Positions 17,015-25,495 of a stretch of DNA of 64,000 nt are shown here, one piece after another. Positions within the stretch are counted from its first letter, which is position 1, and every line of letters starts with the position of its first letter. A program made the position numbers and the translations under genes. This stretch comes from Streptomyces sp. JHA26 (GTDB taxonomy: Bacteria > Actinomycetota > Actinomycetes > Streptomycetales > Streptomycetaceae), in assembly GCF_002005565.1 (NCBI RefSeq), contig NZ_BDJC01000023.1, forward strand, positions 1 through 64,000, read 5' to 3'. A model generated the notes under the pieces. The model was not told the origin of the DNA. It did no database searches and was given only the letters and a program-made list of their open reading frames with translations.

Positions 17015-18214
17015 ATGCCGTCGATGCGTGTCCGTACCTCCTCCGTCCTCGCCGCGTCCCTGGTGCTCGCGCTGACCGCCGGGCCGCTGGCGGCCCCCGC
17101 GTTCGCCGCGCCGGCCACCGCCACCGGCGCCACCGCCACGCACCGGCCGGACGGGCCGGACGCGAAGGCGCTGCGCGCCGCCCTCGCCACGGTGCCGGAC
17201 GAACACGCCACGGCCGCCCTCGTGCGGGTCGGCGGCAGCGACGGCGCCTGGCGCGGCAGCGCGGGCGTGCGCGACCTGGCCAGTGGCCGGCCGGCGCACC
17301 CGAACGCCGCCTTCCGGGCCGGCTCGATCACCAAGGTCGTCACGGCCGCCACCGTCCTGCGGCTCGCGGCACGGGGCGACGTCGACCTGGACGCGGCGGT
17401 GCAGGACTACCTCCCCGACCTGTTCACGCCGGAGTTCGACAAGCCGATCAGCGTGCGCCGACTCCTCAACCACACCAGCGGCATCCCGGCGGGCGACGGA
17501 CTCGGCGACGACTTCGCCGAGTTGTACGCGCACCGCTTCGACACCCTCACCCCGCGGGAGGACGTGGCGACGGCGATCGCGAAGGGACCGGAGTTCGACC
17601 CGGGCAAGCAGCAGCACTACCTCAACGTCAACTACACGATCCTCGGCTTCCTGATCGAGAAGGTGACGGGACACTCCTACGCCGTCGAGGCCACGCGCCT
17701 GGTGCTGCGCCCGGCCGGCATGTCGCACACGTACTTCCCGGGCACCGACCCGCGCGTCCGGGGCCCGCACAACCGGGGTTACCAGGCGGTGAAGCGGCCG
17801 GACGGGACGACGGAGCTGCTCGACGTGACCGAGTGGAACCAGGCGGACCGCTGGGCGGCCGGCGACATGATCTCGACGACGGCCGACCTGGAACGCCTGA
17901 TCACCTCGCTCTTCCGGGGGGAGATCGTGCCCAGGCCGCAACTGGAGGAGATGTTCACGACCCCGGCCGGCCTCCCGGAGGCGACCATGAGCGCGGGGCT
18001 GGAGTACAAGAAGGTGGGGGACCAGGTCTTCTGGGGCAAGTCGGGCTCACGCTACGGCTACAGCACGCTCATGGGCGGCACCCGCGACCTGTCCCGCACC
18101 CTCGTCTGCTCGGTCAACGACACGGACGCCAAGAGTACGGCGGGGAACCCGGTGCTCGACGCGATCACCGTGGCGGCGCTGAAGCAGTCCGCACCGGCCG
18201 GCAGTCGCCCGTGA
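17015..18214 (+). CDS. Secreted serine hydrolase, beta-lactamase/D-Ala-D-Ala carboxypeptidase family
   Basis: A ~399-residue exported protein of the class C beta-lactamase/DD-peptidase group. A Sec signal peptide covers about residues 1-35 (VRTSSVLAASLVLALTAGPL, then AFA-AP). The catalytic SxxK is Ser104-Ile-Thr-Lys107 in FRAGSITKVV; YxN is in QHYLNVNYTILG; the third motif is WGKSGSRYGY. Start chosen at ATG 17015 behind GGAG; the frame is open to 16955, but the added residues would spoil the signal peptide. Probably remodels peptidoglycan or hydrolyses a small ester/amide. It stands alone, ~115 bp after the GDPD gene. Confidence 0.84.
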   Translation: MPSMRVRTSSVLAASLVLALTAGPLAAPAFAAPATATGATATHRPDGPDAKALRAALATVPDEHATAALVRVGGSDGAWRGSAGVRDLASGRPAHPNAAFRAGSITKVVTAATVLRLAARGDVDLDAAVQDYLPDLFTPEFDKPISVRRLLNHTSGIPAGDGLGDDFAELYAHRFDTLTPREDVATAIAKGPEFDPGKQQHYLNVNYTILGFLIEKVTGHSYAVEATRLVLRPAGMSHTYFPGTDPRVRGPHNRGYQAVKRPDGTTELLDVTEWNQADRWAAGDMISTTADLERLITSLFRGEIVPRPQLEEMFTTPAGLPEATMSAGLEYKKVGDQVFWGKSGSRYGYSTLMGGTRDLSRTLVCSVNDTDAKSTAGNPVLDAITVAALKQSAPAGSRP

Positions 18215-18248
18215 GCCGTCGGCCGGTCGCTCCTCGGCCGCCGGCCGG

Positions 18249-18806
18249 TCACCCGTCGGTCGCACCTCGGCCGCCCGTCAGCCGCCGCGCCACCACGTGC
18301 GCCGCGACCGTCGCCGCCCCCGCGAAACCCAGGGCCACGGCGAGGTCGCGCGGGCGGGTGGCGCGCAGCACGCCGGCGCGGCGCAGCCGACCGCGGGCCC
18401 AGAGGGTGAACGGGACCACGACCAGCGGCGAGGTCGCCGACCCGGGGGTGTAACCGCGCACCAGCCCCGCCTGCGCGAGGTGGACCAGTCCGTGCAGGCC
18501 GAAGGCGTCGAGCGCGGTCTGGTAGGCGGCCGAGCGGCCGCCGGTCAGCCGTCCCGCGACGGACGCGGAGGCCACGACCGCGGCCATCGCGCCGACCGCC
18601 GCCGCGAACTCCCGCCCCTCCACCGCCCCGGCCCGCCGCCAGACGGCCTCCGGCACGGCCGGGTACCGCTCGCGCAGGCCGGGGAGGTGGCGCCGCCACC
18701 AGCCCGGCACGGTCGCCAGCTCCTCGAGGTCGTGCAGGGCCCAGGCGGCCAGCAGCCCCCACGTGACCGCGCCCCCGACCGCTTCGTCACCCGATGCGTT
18801 CCTCAC
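18249..18806 (-). CDS. HXXEE-family integral membrane protein
   Basis: A ~185-residue membrane protein. The signature is WALHDLEELATVPGWWRRH in the first helix (the H-x-x-E-E pair), and HGLVHLAQA recurs further on. Five or so hydrophobic segments follow (for example FAAAVGAMAAVVASASV and DLAVALGFAGAATVAAHVVA). Function unknown; the histidine and glutamates suggest metal or quinone chemistry, but that is speculation. GTG at 18806 is preferred over the upstream ATG at 18902 because the extra residues are an Arg-rich shadow. Convergent with the serine hydrolase gene. Confidence 0.65.
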   Translation of the reverse strand: MRNASGDEAVGGAVTWGLLAAWALHDLEELATVPGWWRRHLPGLRERYPAVPEAVWRRAGAVEGREFAAAVGAMAAVVASASVAGRLTGGRSAAYQTALDAFGLHGLVHLAQAGLVRGYTPGSATSPLVVVPFTLWARGRLRRAGVLRATRPRDLAVALGFAGAATVAAHVVARRLTGGRGATDG

Positions 18807-18978
18807 CCGGTCAGCTTGCTGCACACCGGCGCACCGTTGCCACCGCTTCGCGCGTTCCGCCCGGGTCCGCGCCCGCCGGGCCGTGCGGCGACGTGCACGC
18901 ACCGCGGCCCCGGCCGGAGGCCGTACGCCTCGCGTCCGGGGCCGCGTGCACCGGGTGCGGTCCGCGCACCGCCCGCGG

Positions 18979-20418
18979 TCACACGTCCAGCGACGTCATC
19001 ACGTGCTTGATCCGCGTGTAGTCCTCGAAGCCGTACCCCGACAGGTCCTTGCCGTAGCCGGACTTCTTGAAGCCGCCGTGCGGCATCTCGGCCACCAGCG
19101 GGATGTGGGTGTTGATCCACACACAGCCGAAGTCGAGCTTCTTGGACATCCGCATGGCGCGGCCGTGGTCCTTGGTCCACACGGAGGACGCCAGCGCGTA
19201 GTCGACCCCGTTGGCCCACTCCACGGCCTGGTCCTCGTCGCGGAAGGACTGGACGGTGATGACCGGGCCGAAGACCTCGTTCTGGATGATCTCGTCGTCC
19301 TGCTTGAGGCCCGAGACGACGGTCGGGGCGTAGAAGTAGCCCTTGTCGCCGACCTGGTTACCGCCGGCCTCGACCTTGGCGTGGGCGGGCAGGCGCTCGA
19401 TGAACCCGGCGACCTGCTTGAGCTGGTTGGGGTTGTTCAGCGGGCCGTAGAAGACGTCCTCGTCGTCCGGCTGCCCGGTCTTGATCTCGGACGCGGCCTT
19501 CGCGAGCGCGCTCACGAACTCGTCGTGGATCGACTCGTGGACCAGCACGCGGGTGGCGGCGGTGCAGTCCTGGCCGGCGTTGAAGTAGCCCGCCTCCGAG
19601 ATGCCCTCGACGGCCTTGGGGATGTCGCTGTCCTCGAAGACCACGACCGGCGCCTTGCCGCCCAGCTCCAGGTGGACCCGCTTGAGGTCCTTGGAGGCGG
19701 ACTCGGCGACGGACATGCCGGCCCGCACGGAGCCGGTGATGGAGGCCATCGCCGGGGTCTCGTGCTCGACCATCAGGCGGCCGGTGTCGCGGTCGCCGCA
19801 GACGACGTTGAAGACGCCCTTGGGCACGATCGAGCCGATGATCTCGGCCATCAGGACCGTGGATGCGGGGGTCGTGTCCGAGGGCTTCAGGACGACCGTG
19901 TTGCCCGCGGCGAGCGCCGGGGCGAACTTCCACACGGCCATCATCATCGGGTAGTTCCACGGGGCGACCTGCGCGCAGACGCCGATCGGCTCGCGGCGGA
20001 TCATGGAGGTCAGGCCCTCCATGTACTCGCCGGCCGAGCGGCCCTCCAGCATCCGGGCCGCGCCCGCGAAGAAGCGGATCTGGTCGACCATCGGCGGGAT
20101 CTCCTCGGAGCGGGTCAGCCCGACGGGCTTGCCCGTGTTCTCCACCTCCGCCGCGATCAGTTCCTCGGCCCGCTCCTCGAACGCGTCCGCGATCTTGAGG
20201 AGGGCCTTCTGCCGCTCGGCCGGCGTCGTGTCGCGCCAGGCCGGGAAGGCCGCCGCGGCGGCCGCCATGGCGGCGTCGACGTCCGCCTGCCCGGACAGGG
20301 GGGCGGTCGCGTAGGCCTCGCCCGTCGCGGGGTTGACCACCTCGGTGGTCCGTCCGTCGGCGGCGTCCCGGAACTCACCGTCGATGTAGTTGCGCAGACG
20401 ACGCAGCTCGGTGCTCAC
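18979..20418 (-). CDS. Aldehyde dehydrogenase, aminobutyraldehyde/succinate-semialdehyde type
   Basis: A 479-residue ALDH. Motifs: APWNYPMMMAVWKFAPALAAGN, the general base in HLELGGKAPVVVFED and the catalytic Cys in NAGQDCTAATRV; the end FKKSGYGKDLSGYGFEDYTR is typical of PatD/gabD-like enzymes. It resembles the first aldehyde dehydrogenase (11519-13054) but is clearly a distinct paralogue, so one may take aminobutyraldehyde and the other succinate semialdehyde or glutamyl-aminobutyraldehyde. GTG at 20418 has GGAGGG upstream. Divergent from the Lrp regulator, its likely controller. Confidence 0.86.
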   Translation of the reverse strand: MSTELRRLRNYIDGEFRDAADGRTTEVVNPATGEAYATAPLSGQADVDAAMAAAAAAFPAWRDTTPAERQKALLKIADAFEERAEELIAAEVENTGKPVGLTRSEEIPPMVDQIRFFAGAARMLEGRSAGEYMEGLTSMIRREPIGVCAQVAPWNYPMMMAVWKFAPALAAGNTVVLKPSDTTPASTVLMAEIIGSIVPKGVFNVVCGDRDTGRLMVEHETPAMASITGSVRAGMSVAESASKDLKRVHLELGGKAPVVVFEDSDIPKAVEGISEAGYFNAGQDCTAATRVLVHESIHDEFVSALAKAASEIKTGQPDDEDVFYGPLNNPNQLKQVAGFIERLPAHAKVEAGGNQVGDKGYFYAPTVVSGLKQDDEIIQNEVFGPVITVQSFRDEDQAVEWANGVDYALASSVWTKDHGRAMRMSKKLDFGCVWINTHIPLVAEMPHGGFKKSGYGKDLSGYGFEDYTRIKHVMTSLDV

Positions 20419-20617
20419 TGCCGGCCCTCCAGGTTCGGGTGTCGATCGGATCTCTCGGTGTCCAAGCACTGAGACACCCACCCTAGACGGAGACCCGACG
20501 TTTTCAACACCCCCACTCACCCCCGGGTTGCGAAATCCGCAGACTCCAACCACCTAAACAACGAATTTCATCGATCCCGCCTTGCAAAACTGTCGATACG
20601 TCGTGCACAGTGAAGTC
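20419..20617. promoter_or_regulatory. Divergent promoter region between aldehyde dehydrogenase and Lrp regulator
   Basis: About 200 bp, markedly AT-richer than its surroundings, especially 20500-20620. It contains TTGCGAAATCCGC and AACGAATTTCATCG, which are partly symmetric (GAAAT/ATTTC). An Lrp/AsnC protein commonly controls the gene divergent to its own, so this is the expected operator region. Exact -10/-35 boxes are not clear. Confidence 0.5.
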
Positions 20618-21118
20618 GTGGCCAGTCGAAGCGCAGACCCGAAGGACTCCCGCGAGTCCCGGAACGGCGGTCCCCAGTTGGACGCCGTCTCCCTCGCCAT
20701 CATCGAACAGCTCCAGGAGGACGGCCGTCGGCCGTACGCCGCGATCGGCAAGGCCGTCGGCCTGTCGGAGGCGGCCGTGCGCCAGCGCGTCCAGAAGCTG
20801 CTCGACCAGGGCGTGATGCAGATCGTCGCCGTCACGGACCCGCTCACCGTGGGCTTCCGCCGGCAGGCGATGGTCGGCGTCAACGTCGAGGGCGACGTGG
20901 AGTCCGTCGCCGACGCGCTGGCGGCCATGTCCGAGTGCGAGTACGTGGTGATGACCGCGGGCTCCTTCGACCTGATGGTGGAGGTCGTCTGCGAGGACGA
21001 CGACCACCTCCTCGAGGTCATCAACCGACGCATCCGGGCCGTCCCCGGAGTGCGCTCCACCGAGAGCTTCGTCTACCTCAAGCTCAAGAAGCAGACCTAT
21101 ATGTGGGGAACCCGATAA
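20618..21118 (+). CDS. Lrp/AsnC-family regulator of the polyamine genes
   Basis: A 166-residue regulator: winged helix-turn-helix (~20-75; LDAVSLAIIEQLQEDGRRPYA, then VGLSEAAVRQRVQKL) and a C-terminal RAM ligand-binding domain (~85-160; VGVNVEGDVESVADAL, VVMTAGSFDLMVEV). GTG at 20618 was chosen over ATG 20582, which lies in the promoter region. Its neighbours are an aldehyde dehydrogenase (divergent) and an aminotransferase two bases downstream, so it probably responds to a polyamine or amino acid. From memory, the S. coelicolor protein at this position was named EpuRI and linked to polyamine use; this is not verifiable here. Confidence 0.87.
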   Translation: MASRSADPKDSRESRNGGPQLDAVSLAIIEQLQEDGRRPYAAIGKAVGLSEAAVRQRVQKLLDQGVMQIVAVTDPLTVGFRRQAMVGVNVEGDVESVADALAAMSECEYVVMTAGSFDLMVEVVCEDDDHLLEVINRRIRAVPGVRSTESFVYLKLKKQTYMWGTR

Positions 21119-21120
21119 TC

Positions 21121-22494
21121 GTGAGCACCGACAGCCCCCAGGACCTCAGCAGGACCGCCTACGACCACCTGTGGATGCACTTCACCCGCATGTCGTCGTA
21201 CGAGAACGCCCCCGTCCCCACCATCGTCCGCGGTGAGGGCACCCACATCTACGACGACAAGGGCAAGCGCTACCTCGACGGTCTCGCGGGCCTGTTCGTG
21301 GTCCAGGCCGGACACGGCCGCCAGGAGCTGGCCGAGACCGCCATGAAGCAGGCGCAGGAGCTCGCCTTCTTCCCGGTGTGGTCCTACGCCCACCCGAAGG
21401 CCGTCGAGCTGGCCGAGCGCCTGGCGCACGAGGCCCCCGGCGACCTCAACAAGGTCTTCTTCACCACGGGCGGCGGCGAGGCGGTCGAGACCGCCTGGAA
21501 GCTGGCCAAGCAGTACTTCAAGCTGATCGGCAAGCCCACCAAGTACAAGGTCATATCCCGTGCGGTCGCCTACCACGGCACCCCGCAGGGCGCCCTGTCC
21601 ATCACCGGCCTGCCCGGCCTGAAGGCCCCCTTCGAGCCGCTCGTGCCCGGCGCGCACAAGGTGCCGAACACCAACATCTACCGCGCCCCGCTCTTCGGCG
21701 ACGACCCCGAGGCCTTCGGCCGCTGGGCCGCCGACCAGATCGAGCAGCAGATCCTCTTCGAGGGCCCGGACACCGTCGCGGCCGTCTTCCTGGAGCCCGT
21801 GCAGAACGCCGGCGGCTGCTTCCCGCCCCCGCCCGGCTACTTCCAGCGCGTGCGCGAGATCTGCGACCGGTACGACGTGCTGCTCGTCTCGGACGAGGTC
21901 ATCTGCGCCTTCGGCCGCCTCGGCACGACCTTCGCCTGCGACAAGTTCGGCTACGTCCCGGACATGATCACCTGTGCCAAGGGCATGACCTCGGGCTACT
22001 CCCCGATCGGCGCCTGCATCATCTCCGACCGCCTGGCCGAGCCGTTCTACAAGGGCGACAACACCTTCCTGCACGGCTACACCTTCGGCGGCCACCCGGT
22101 CTCCGCCGCGGTCGGCCTCGCCAACCTCGACCTGTTCGAGCGCGAGGGCCTCAACCAGCACGTCCTCGACAACGAGGGCAACTTCCGCGCCACCCTGGAG
22201 AAGCTGCTCGACCTGCCGATCGTCGGCGACGTCCGCGGCAACGGCTTCTTCTACGGCATCGAGCTGGTCAAGGACAAGAACACCAAGGAGTCGTTCGACG
22301 AGGAGGAGACCGAGCGGATCCTCTACGGCTTCCTCTCCAAGGCGCTCTTCGACAACGGCCTGTACTGCCGTGCCGACGACCGCGGCGACCCGGTCGTCCA
22401 GCTCGCCCCGCCGCTGATCTCCGACCAGGGGACCTTCGACGAGATCGAGCAGATCCTGCGCGCCACGCTGACGGAGGCGTGGACGAAGCTCTGA
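21121..22494 (+). CDS. Class III aminotransferase, putrescine/omega-amine type
   Basis: A 457-residue PLP enzyme. Visible are FTTGGGEAVETAWKLAKQY (phosphate cup), YHGTPQGALSITG, DEVICAFGRLG (Asp binding the pyridine N) and the PLP lysine in CAKGMTSGYSP. The CAKGMTSGY and GYTFGGHPV blocks are typical of SpuC/putrescine-pyruvate and omega-amino-acid:pyruvate transaminases, not ornithine or GABA enzymes. It would convert putrescine to 4-aminobutyraldehyde, feeding the aldehyde dehydrogenases. GTG starts two bases after the regulator's stop, so the genes are cotranscribed. GC-rich inverted repeats follow the stop. Confidence 0.86.
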   Translation: MSTDSPQDLSRTAYDHLWMHFTRMSSYENAPVPTIVRGEGTHIYDDKGKRYLDGLAGLFVVQAGHGRQELAETAMKQAQELAFFPVWSYAHPKAVELAERLAHEAPGDLNKVFFTTGGGEAVETAWKLAKQYFKLIGKPTKYKVISRAVAYHGTPQGALSITGLPGLKAPFEPLVPGAHKVPNTNIYRAPLFGDDPEAFGRWAADQIEQQILFEGPDTVAAVFLEPVQNAGGCFPPPPGYFQRVREICDRYDVLLVSDEVICAFGRLGTTFACDKFGYVPDMITCAKGMTSGYSPIGACIISDRLAEPFYKGDNTFLHGYTFGGHPVSAAVGLANLDLFEREGLNQHVLDNEGNFRATLEKLLDLPIVGDVRGNGFFYGIELVKDKNTKESFDEEETERILYGFLSKALFDNGLYCRADDRGDPVVQLAPPLISDQGTFDEIEQILRATLTEAWTKL

Positions 22495-22499
22495 TCCCG

Positions 22500-22520
22500 C
22501 GGCGCCGTCGCCCGGCGCCG
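22500..22520 (+). terminator. Short GC hairpin after aminotransferase gene
   Basis: CGGCGCC (22500-22506) pairs with GGCGCCG (22514-22520) around a 7-nt loop, 6 bp after the stop codon. A second weak stem-loop (CATCC/GGATG) follows near 22538. Together they could end the transcript; a 236-bp gap precedes the next gene. Confidence 0.45.
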
Positions 22521-22730
22521 GCACCACGGAGCTCCGGTCATCCTTCCGGATGATCATCACCGGCCCCGGCACCGCCCGTTCGAGTGAGAAACGGCGGTCC
22601 GGGGCCGCGTGCTGTCCGGCCGCGCCCCGGCGACTGCCTACGGTGCCTCGTGACCGATCGGCCCCGCCTTCGTTCCCCCGGACGGGGGAAACGGCCGGGG
22701 AAAAACGGATCAGAACCGAGGTGTACGCCC

Positions 22731-23498
22731 ATGGAGGCTCCGCCGGACAACGACGTGCTCTGGGCCCGCGCCCTGCACTTCCAGCACCACGACGGCTCGC
22801 CCGCGCTGCAGGGCGTCTCGCTCGGCGTCCGGGAGGGCGAGATCCTCGCCGTCAGCGGCCCGCGCGGCAGCGGCAAGACGACACTGCTGCGGTGTCTGTC
22901 CGGACTGCTGCGGGTACGGGACGGTGAGGTCTGGTTCAACAGCGTGCCGGTGCACACCATGGGCCCGATCGGCCGCGAACGGCTGCGCCGCGAACGCTTC
23001 GCCTGGATCGACCCCGCCCCCGTGCTCGTCCCGGAGCTCACCGTCTGGGAGAACACCGCCCTCCCCCTCATGCTGCGCGGCACCGCCCGGCGCCGGGCGA
23101 AGACGGCCGCCCTGGAGTGGCTGGAGCGCCTCGACGTCGGCGGCACGGCCCGCCGGCGCCCGCACGAGCTCCAGCAGGCCGAACGGCAGCGCGTCTGCAT
23201 CGCCCGCGCGCTCGCCGTCGGCCCCTCGGTCCTGTTCGCCGACGAGCCGACGGCTCCCCTGCACCGTGCCGACCGCTCCCACGTGCTGCGGACGCTGACC
23301 ACGGCGGCCCGCTCGCACGGCATCACCGTCGTCCTCGCCACGCACGACGCGCAGACCGCCGCGCTCGCGGACCGCACGGTCTCGCTGCTGGACGGCCGAC
23401 GGGTCAGGACCGTGCACCTGCCGCCGGTGCCCGAGACCACCGTGGCCTCCGGGGGCACCGCGACGGAAGGCCGGGCAGCGTGCTCGCTCTCCGTCTGA
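22731..23498 (+). CDS. ABC transporter ATP-binding protein with degenerate signature motif
   Basis: A 255-residue ATPase of the MacB/LolD-like class. Walker A is GPRGSGKTT (residues 43-51) and Walker B SVLFADEPT, with H-loop ATHDAQTA. The ABC signature is ELQQAERQRV in place of LSGGQQQRV (around residue 145): both glycines that contact ATP in the dimer are gone, so hydrolysis may be weak or the protein may be regulatory. ATG at 22731 follows GAGGTG; the frame is open upstream to 22584, but the extra part is Arg/Pro-rich spacer. The permease gene overlaps its 3' end by 19 nt. Confidence 0.8.
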   Translation: MEAPPDNDVLWARALHFQHHDGSPALQGVSLGVREGEILAVSGPRGSGKTTLLRCLSGLLRVRDGEVWFNSVPVHTMGPIGRERLRRERFAWIDPAPVLVPELTVWENTALPLMLRGTARRRAKTAALEWLERLDVGGTARRRPHELQQAERQRVCIARALAVGPSVLFADEPTAPLHRADRSHVLRTLTTAARSHGITVVLATHDAQTAALADRTVSLLDGRRVRTVHLPPVPETTVASGGTATEGRAACSLSV

Positions 23499-24941
23499 CC
23501 CTCCGCGCCCGGCTCGCCGTCCAGCTGCGCCGCCTGCTGGTCGCGGCGTTCTCGGCGGGCACGGGTTTCCTGCTGCTGTGCGCCCTCGGCCACGCGATCG
23601 GCCACCCGGGCACGCCCGGCGCCTCAGCCCTCCGCCTCGCCTGGTGCGCGGCCCCCCTCTGCGCCACCGTGTACTTCGCCGTCGCCGTGGCCCGCACCGA
23701 CCCGGGCACCCGGCCCCGCTCGGGCCTGTCGGCGATCGGCCTCGGCCCCGGCCGGCTGATGGCCGTCTCCGCGACGACCACGGCCCTGTCCGGAGCGCTC
23801 GGCTCGCTGGCGGCCCTGTTCCTCTTCCTCCACCTGCGCGGCGACCTGACGGCCGCGCCCTTCGACGGTGCCGCGGCCGACTCCCTCGCCGTCGGTCTGC
23901 CCCTCCCCTTCCCCGCGGCCGTGACCCTCCTGACGCTGCTCCCGGCGACCGCGTCCGCCGCGGTGGCCCTGTCCCTCCGCCCCCGCGACGCGCCGCCCGC
24001 CCGCACCACCGGCACCCGCGGCTACGGCCGTTTCGGCGCGTACGGCTGGGGCGCGGCCCGCGAGACCTTCGGCGCCTACGGCCGTTTCGGCGCCCGCCGG
24101 GCCCCCAGGGCTGCCACGTCCCCCTCGGCCGCCGTTCCTCCGTCCGCCTCGGTCTCCCCCGCCGCGGCCACGGCCACCGCGTTCCCCGCCGACGTCCGCA
24201 CCGCCGAGCCCGTGGGCGGCCACGCAGCCGGGGCGGCGACGGGCGGGCGCCGGGGGTGCCCCCTCCGAGGGAGGCGCCCCGTACGCGCCGGCAGGCGATC
24301 CCCACCCCCCGGCCCCGGCGGACGGCCGGCCGCACACCCCGGGGACCACGCGCCGCCAGAACGCCACCACCCTCCCCTGGGGCGTCGCCGTCCTCACCGC
24401 CGGCCTCGCCGTGGAGGCCTACGCCCGCACCACCACGGCCGCCCCCGACACCACCCCCTCCGCCGGCGTCCTCCTCGGCTGGATCCTGACCGCCCTGGGC
24501 CTCGCCCTCGCCGGCCCCGGCCTCACCCACCTGTGCGGCCGTCTCCTCCAGGCCGTCCGCCCCGGCGCCCTGCGCCTGCTCGCCGGCCGCGTCCTCATGG
24601 AGGAGTCGAGCCGCATCGGCCGCCCCCTGGGCATCGTCTGCGCCGTGGCCTGCGCGACCTACGCCGCGGTGGTCCTGTACGGCACGGACGGACCGGCGTC
24701 CCATCCCCTGGGCGCCCTCGGCCTCCTGGTCGTGGCGGGCTCCACGGTGGCCACCCTGCTCACCGCGGCCGTCGAGGCCAAGCACACCCGCACCGACACC
24801 ACCGGCGCCCTGCTGCGGCTGGGCGCGTCCCGGACGACGCTGCGCGTCGCCGCCGCCCTACGGGCCGCCGCACTGCTGGCCCTCTTCGGTCCGCCGACCC
24901 TCCTCGTCGCGGTCCTGGCCGCGCTGCCCCTGGCCCGCTGA
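23480..24941 (+). pseudogene. ABC transporter permease (FtsX/MacB-like), apparently frameshifted
   Basis: GTG at 23480 begins a membrane protein with four hydrophobic helices (LRRLLVAAFSAGTGFLLLCA to VTLLTLLPATASAAVALSL) and a long Ala/Pro/Gly linker. The frame stays open to 25009, but past ~24,250 it becomes an Arg/Pro/His string without protein character. In another frame the sequence from ~24,250 to the TGA at 24941 reads as a linker (GGAPSEGGAPYAPAGDPHPP) and then five more helices (for example LLGWILTALGLALAG, ALGLLVVAGSTVATLL). One base gained or lost around 24,235-24,262, a run rich in G, would join the halves into a ~487-residue permease. It partners the preceding ATPase. Sequencing error, true mutation and programmed shift remain possible. 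Confidence 0.65.
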
Positions 24942-25061
24942 AGAACATCCCGCGAGATTTCCTCCGGACCGCCGATGATTTCCGCGCCGTCCTCCCGTCC
25001 AACCTGTGAACGGCACGACACCGGCGCGACGCCGGCGCGGCACCGACGGGAGAGGACCCCC

Positions 25062-25469
25062 ATGTACCAGCAGATGATCTTCGTGAACCTGGCGACGAAC
25101 GACCTCGACGCCTCGAAGAAGTTCTTCACGGAGCTCGGCTACACCATCAACGCGCAGTTCAGCGACGAGACCGCCGCCTCGGTCGTGATCAGCGACACGA
25201 TCATCGCGATGCTGCTGACCAAGGAGAAGTACGCGCAGTTCACGAAGAAGGAGATCGTGGACCCGACGAAGGCCAGCGAGGTGCTGATCGCGCTGAGCGC
25301 GGAGAGCCGCGAGAAGGTCGACGAGCTGGTGGAGAAGGCGGTCGCCGCGGGCGGTTCGGTCTCCGGCGAGACCCAGGACCACGGCTTCATGTACGGCCGG
25401 GCCTTCGACGACCTCGACGGCCACACCTGGGAGGTCGTGTGGATGGACCCGGCGGCCGTCGAGGGCTGA
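25062..25469 (+). CDS. VOC (glyoxalase/bleomycin-resistance fold) family protein
   Basis: A 135-residue single-domain protein, MYQQMIFVNLATNDLDASKKFFTELGY, ending FDDLDGHTWEVVWMDP. This is the YybH/PhnB-like VOC pattern often annotated as glyoxalase. The C-terminal Glu of the metal site is seen in HTWEVV; the N-terminal metal His is replaced, so metal binding is uncertain. ATG has GGGAGAGGA upstream. A 26-bp gap separates it from the LOG-like gene, so cotranscription is likely. Confidence 0.83.
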   Translation: MYQQMIFVNLATNDLDASKKFFTELGYTINAQFSDETAASVVISDTIIAMLLTKEKYAQFTKKEIVDPTKASEVLIALSAESREKVDELVEKAVAAGGSVSGETQDHGFMYGRAFDDLDGHTWEVVWMDPAAVEG

Positions 25470-25495
25470 CCCGGACGCGGACCTAGCATGGGCGG

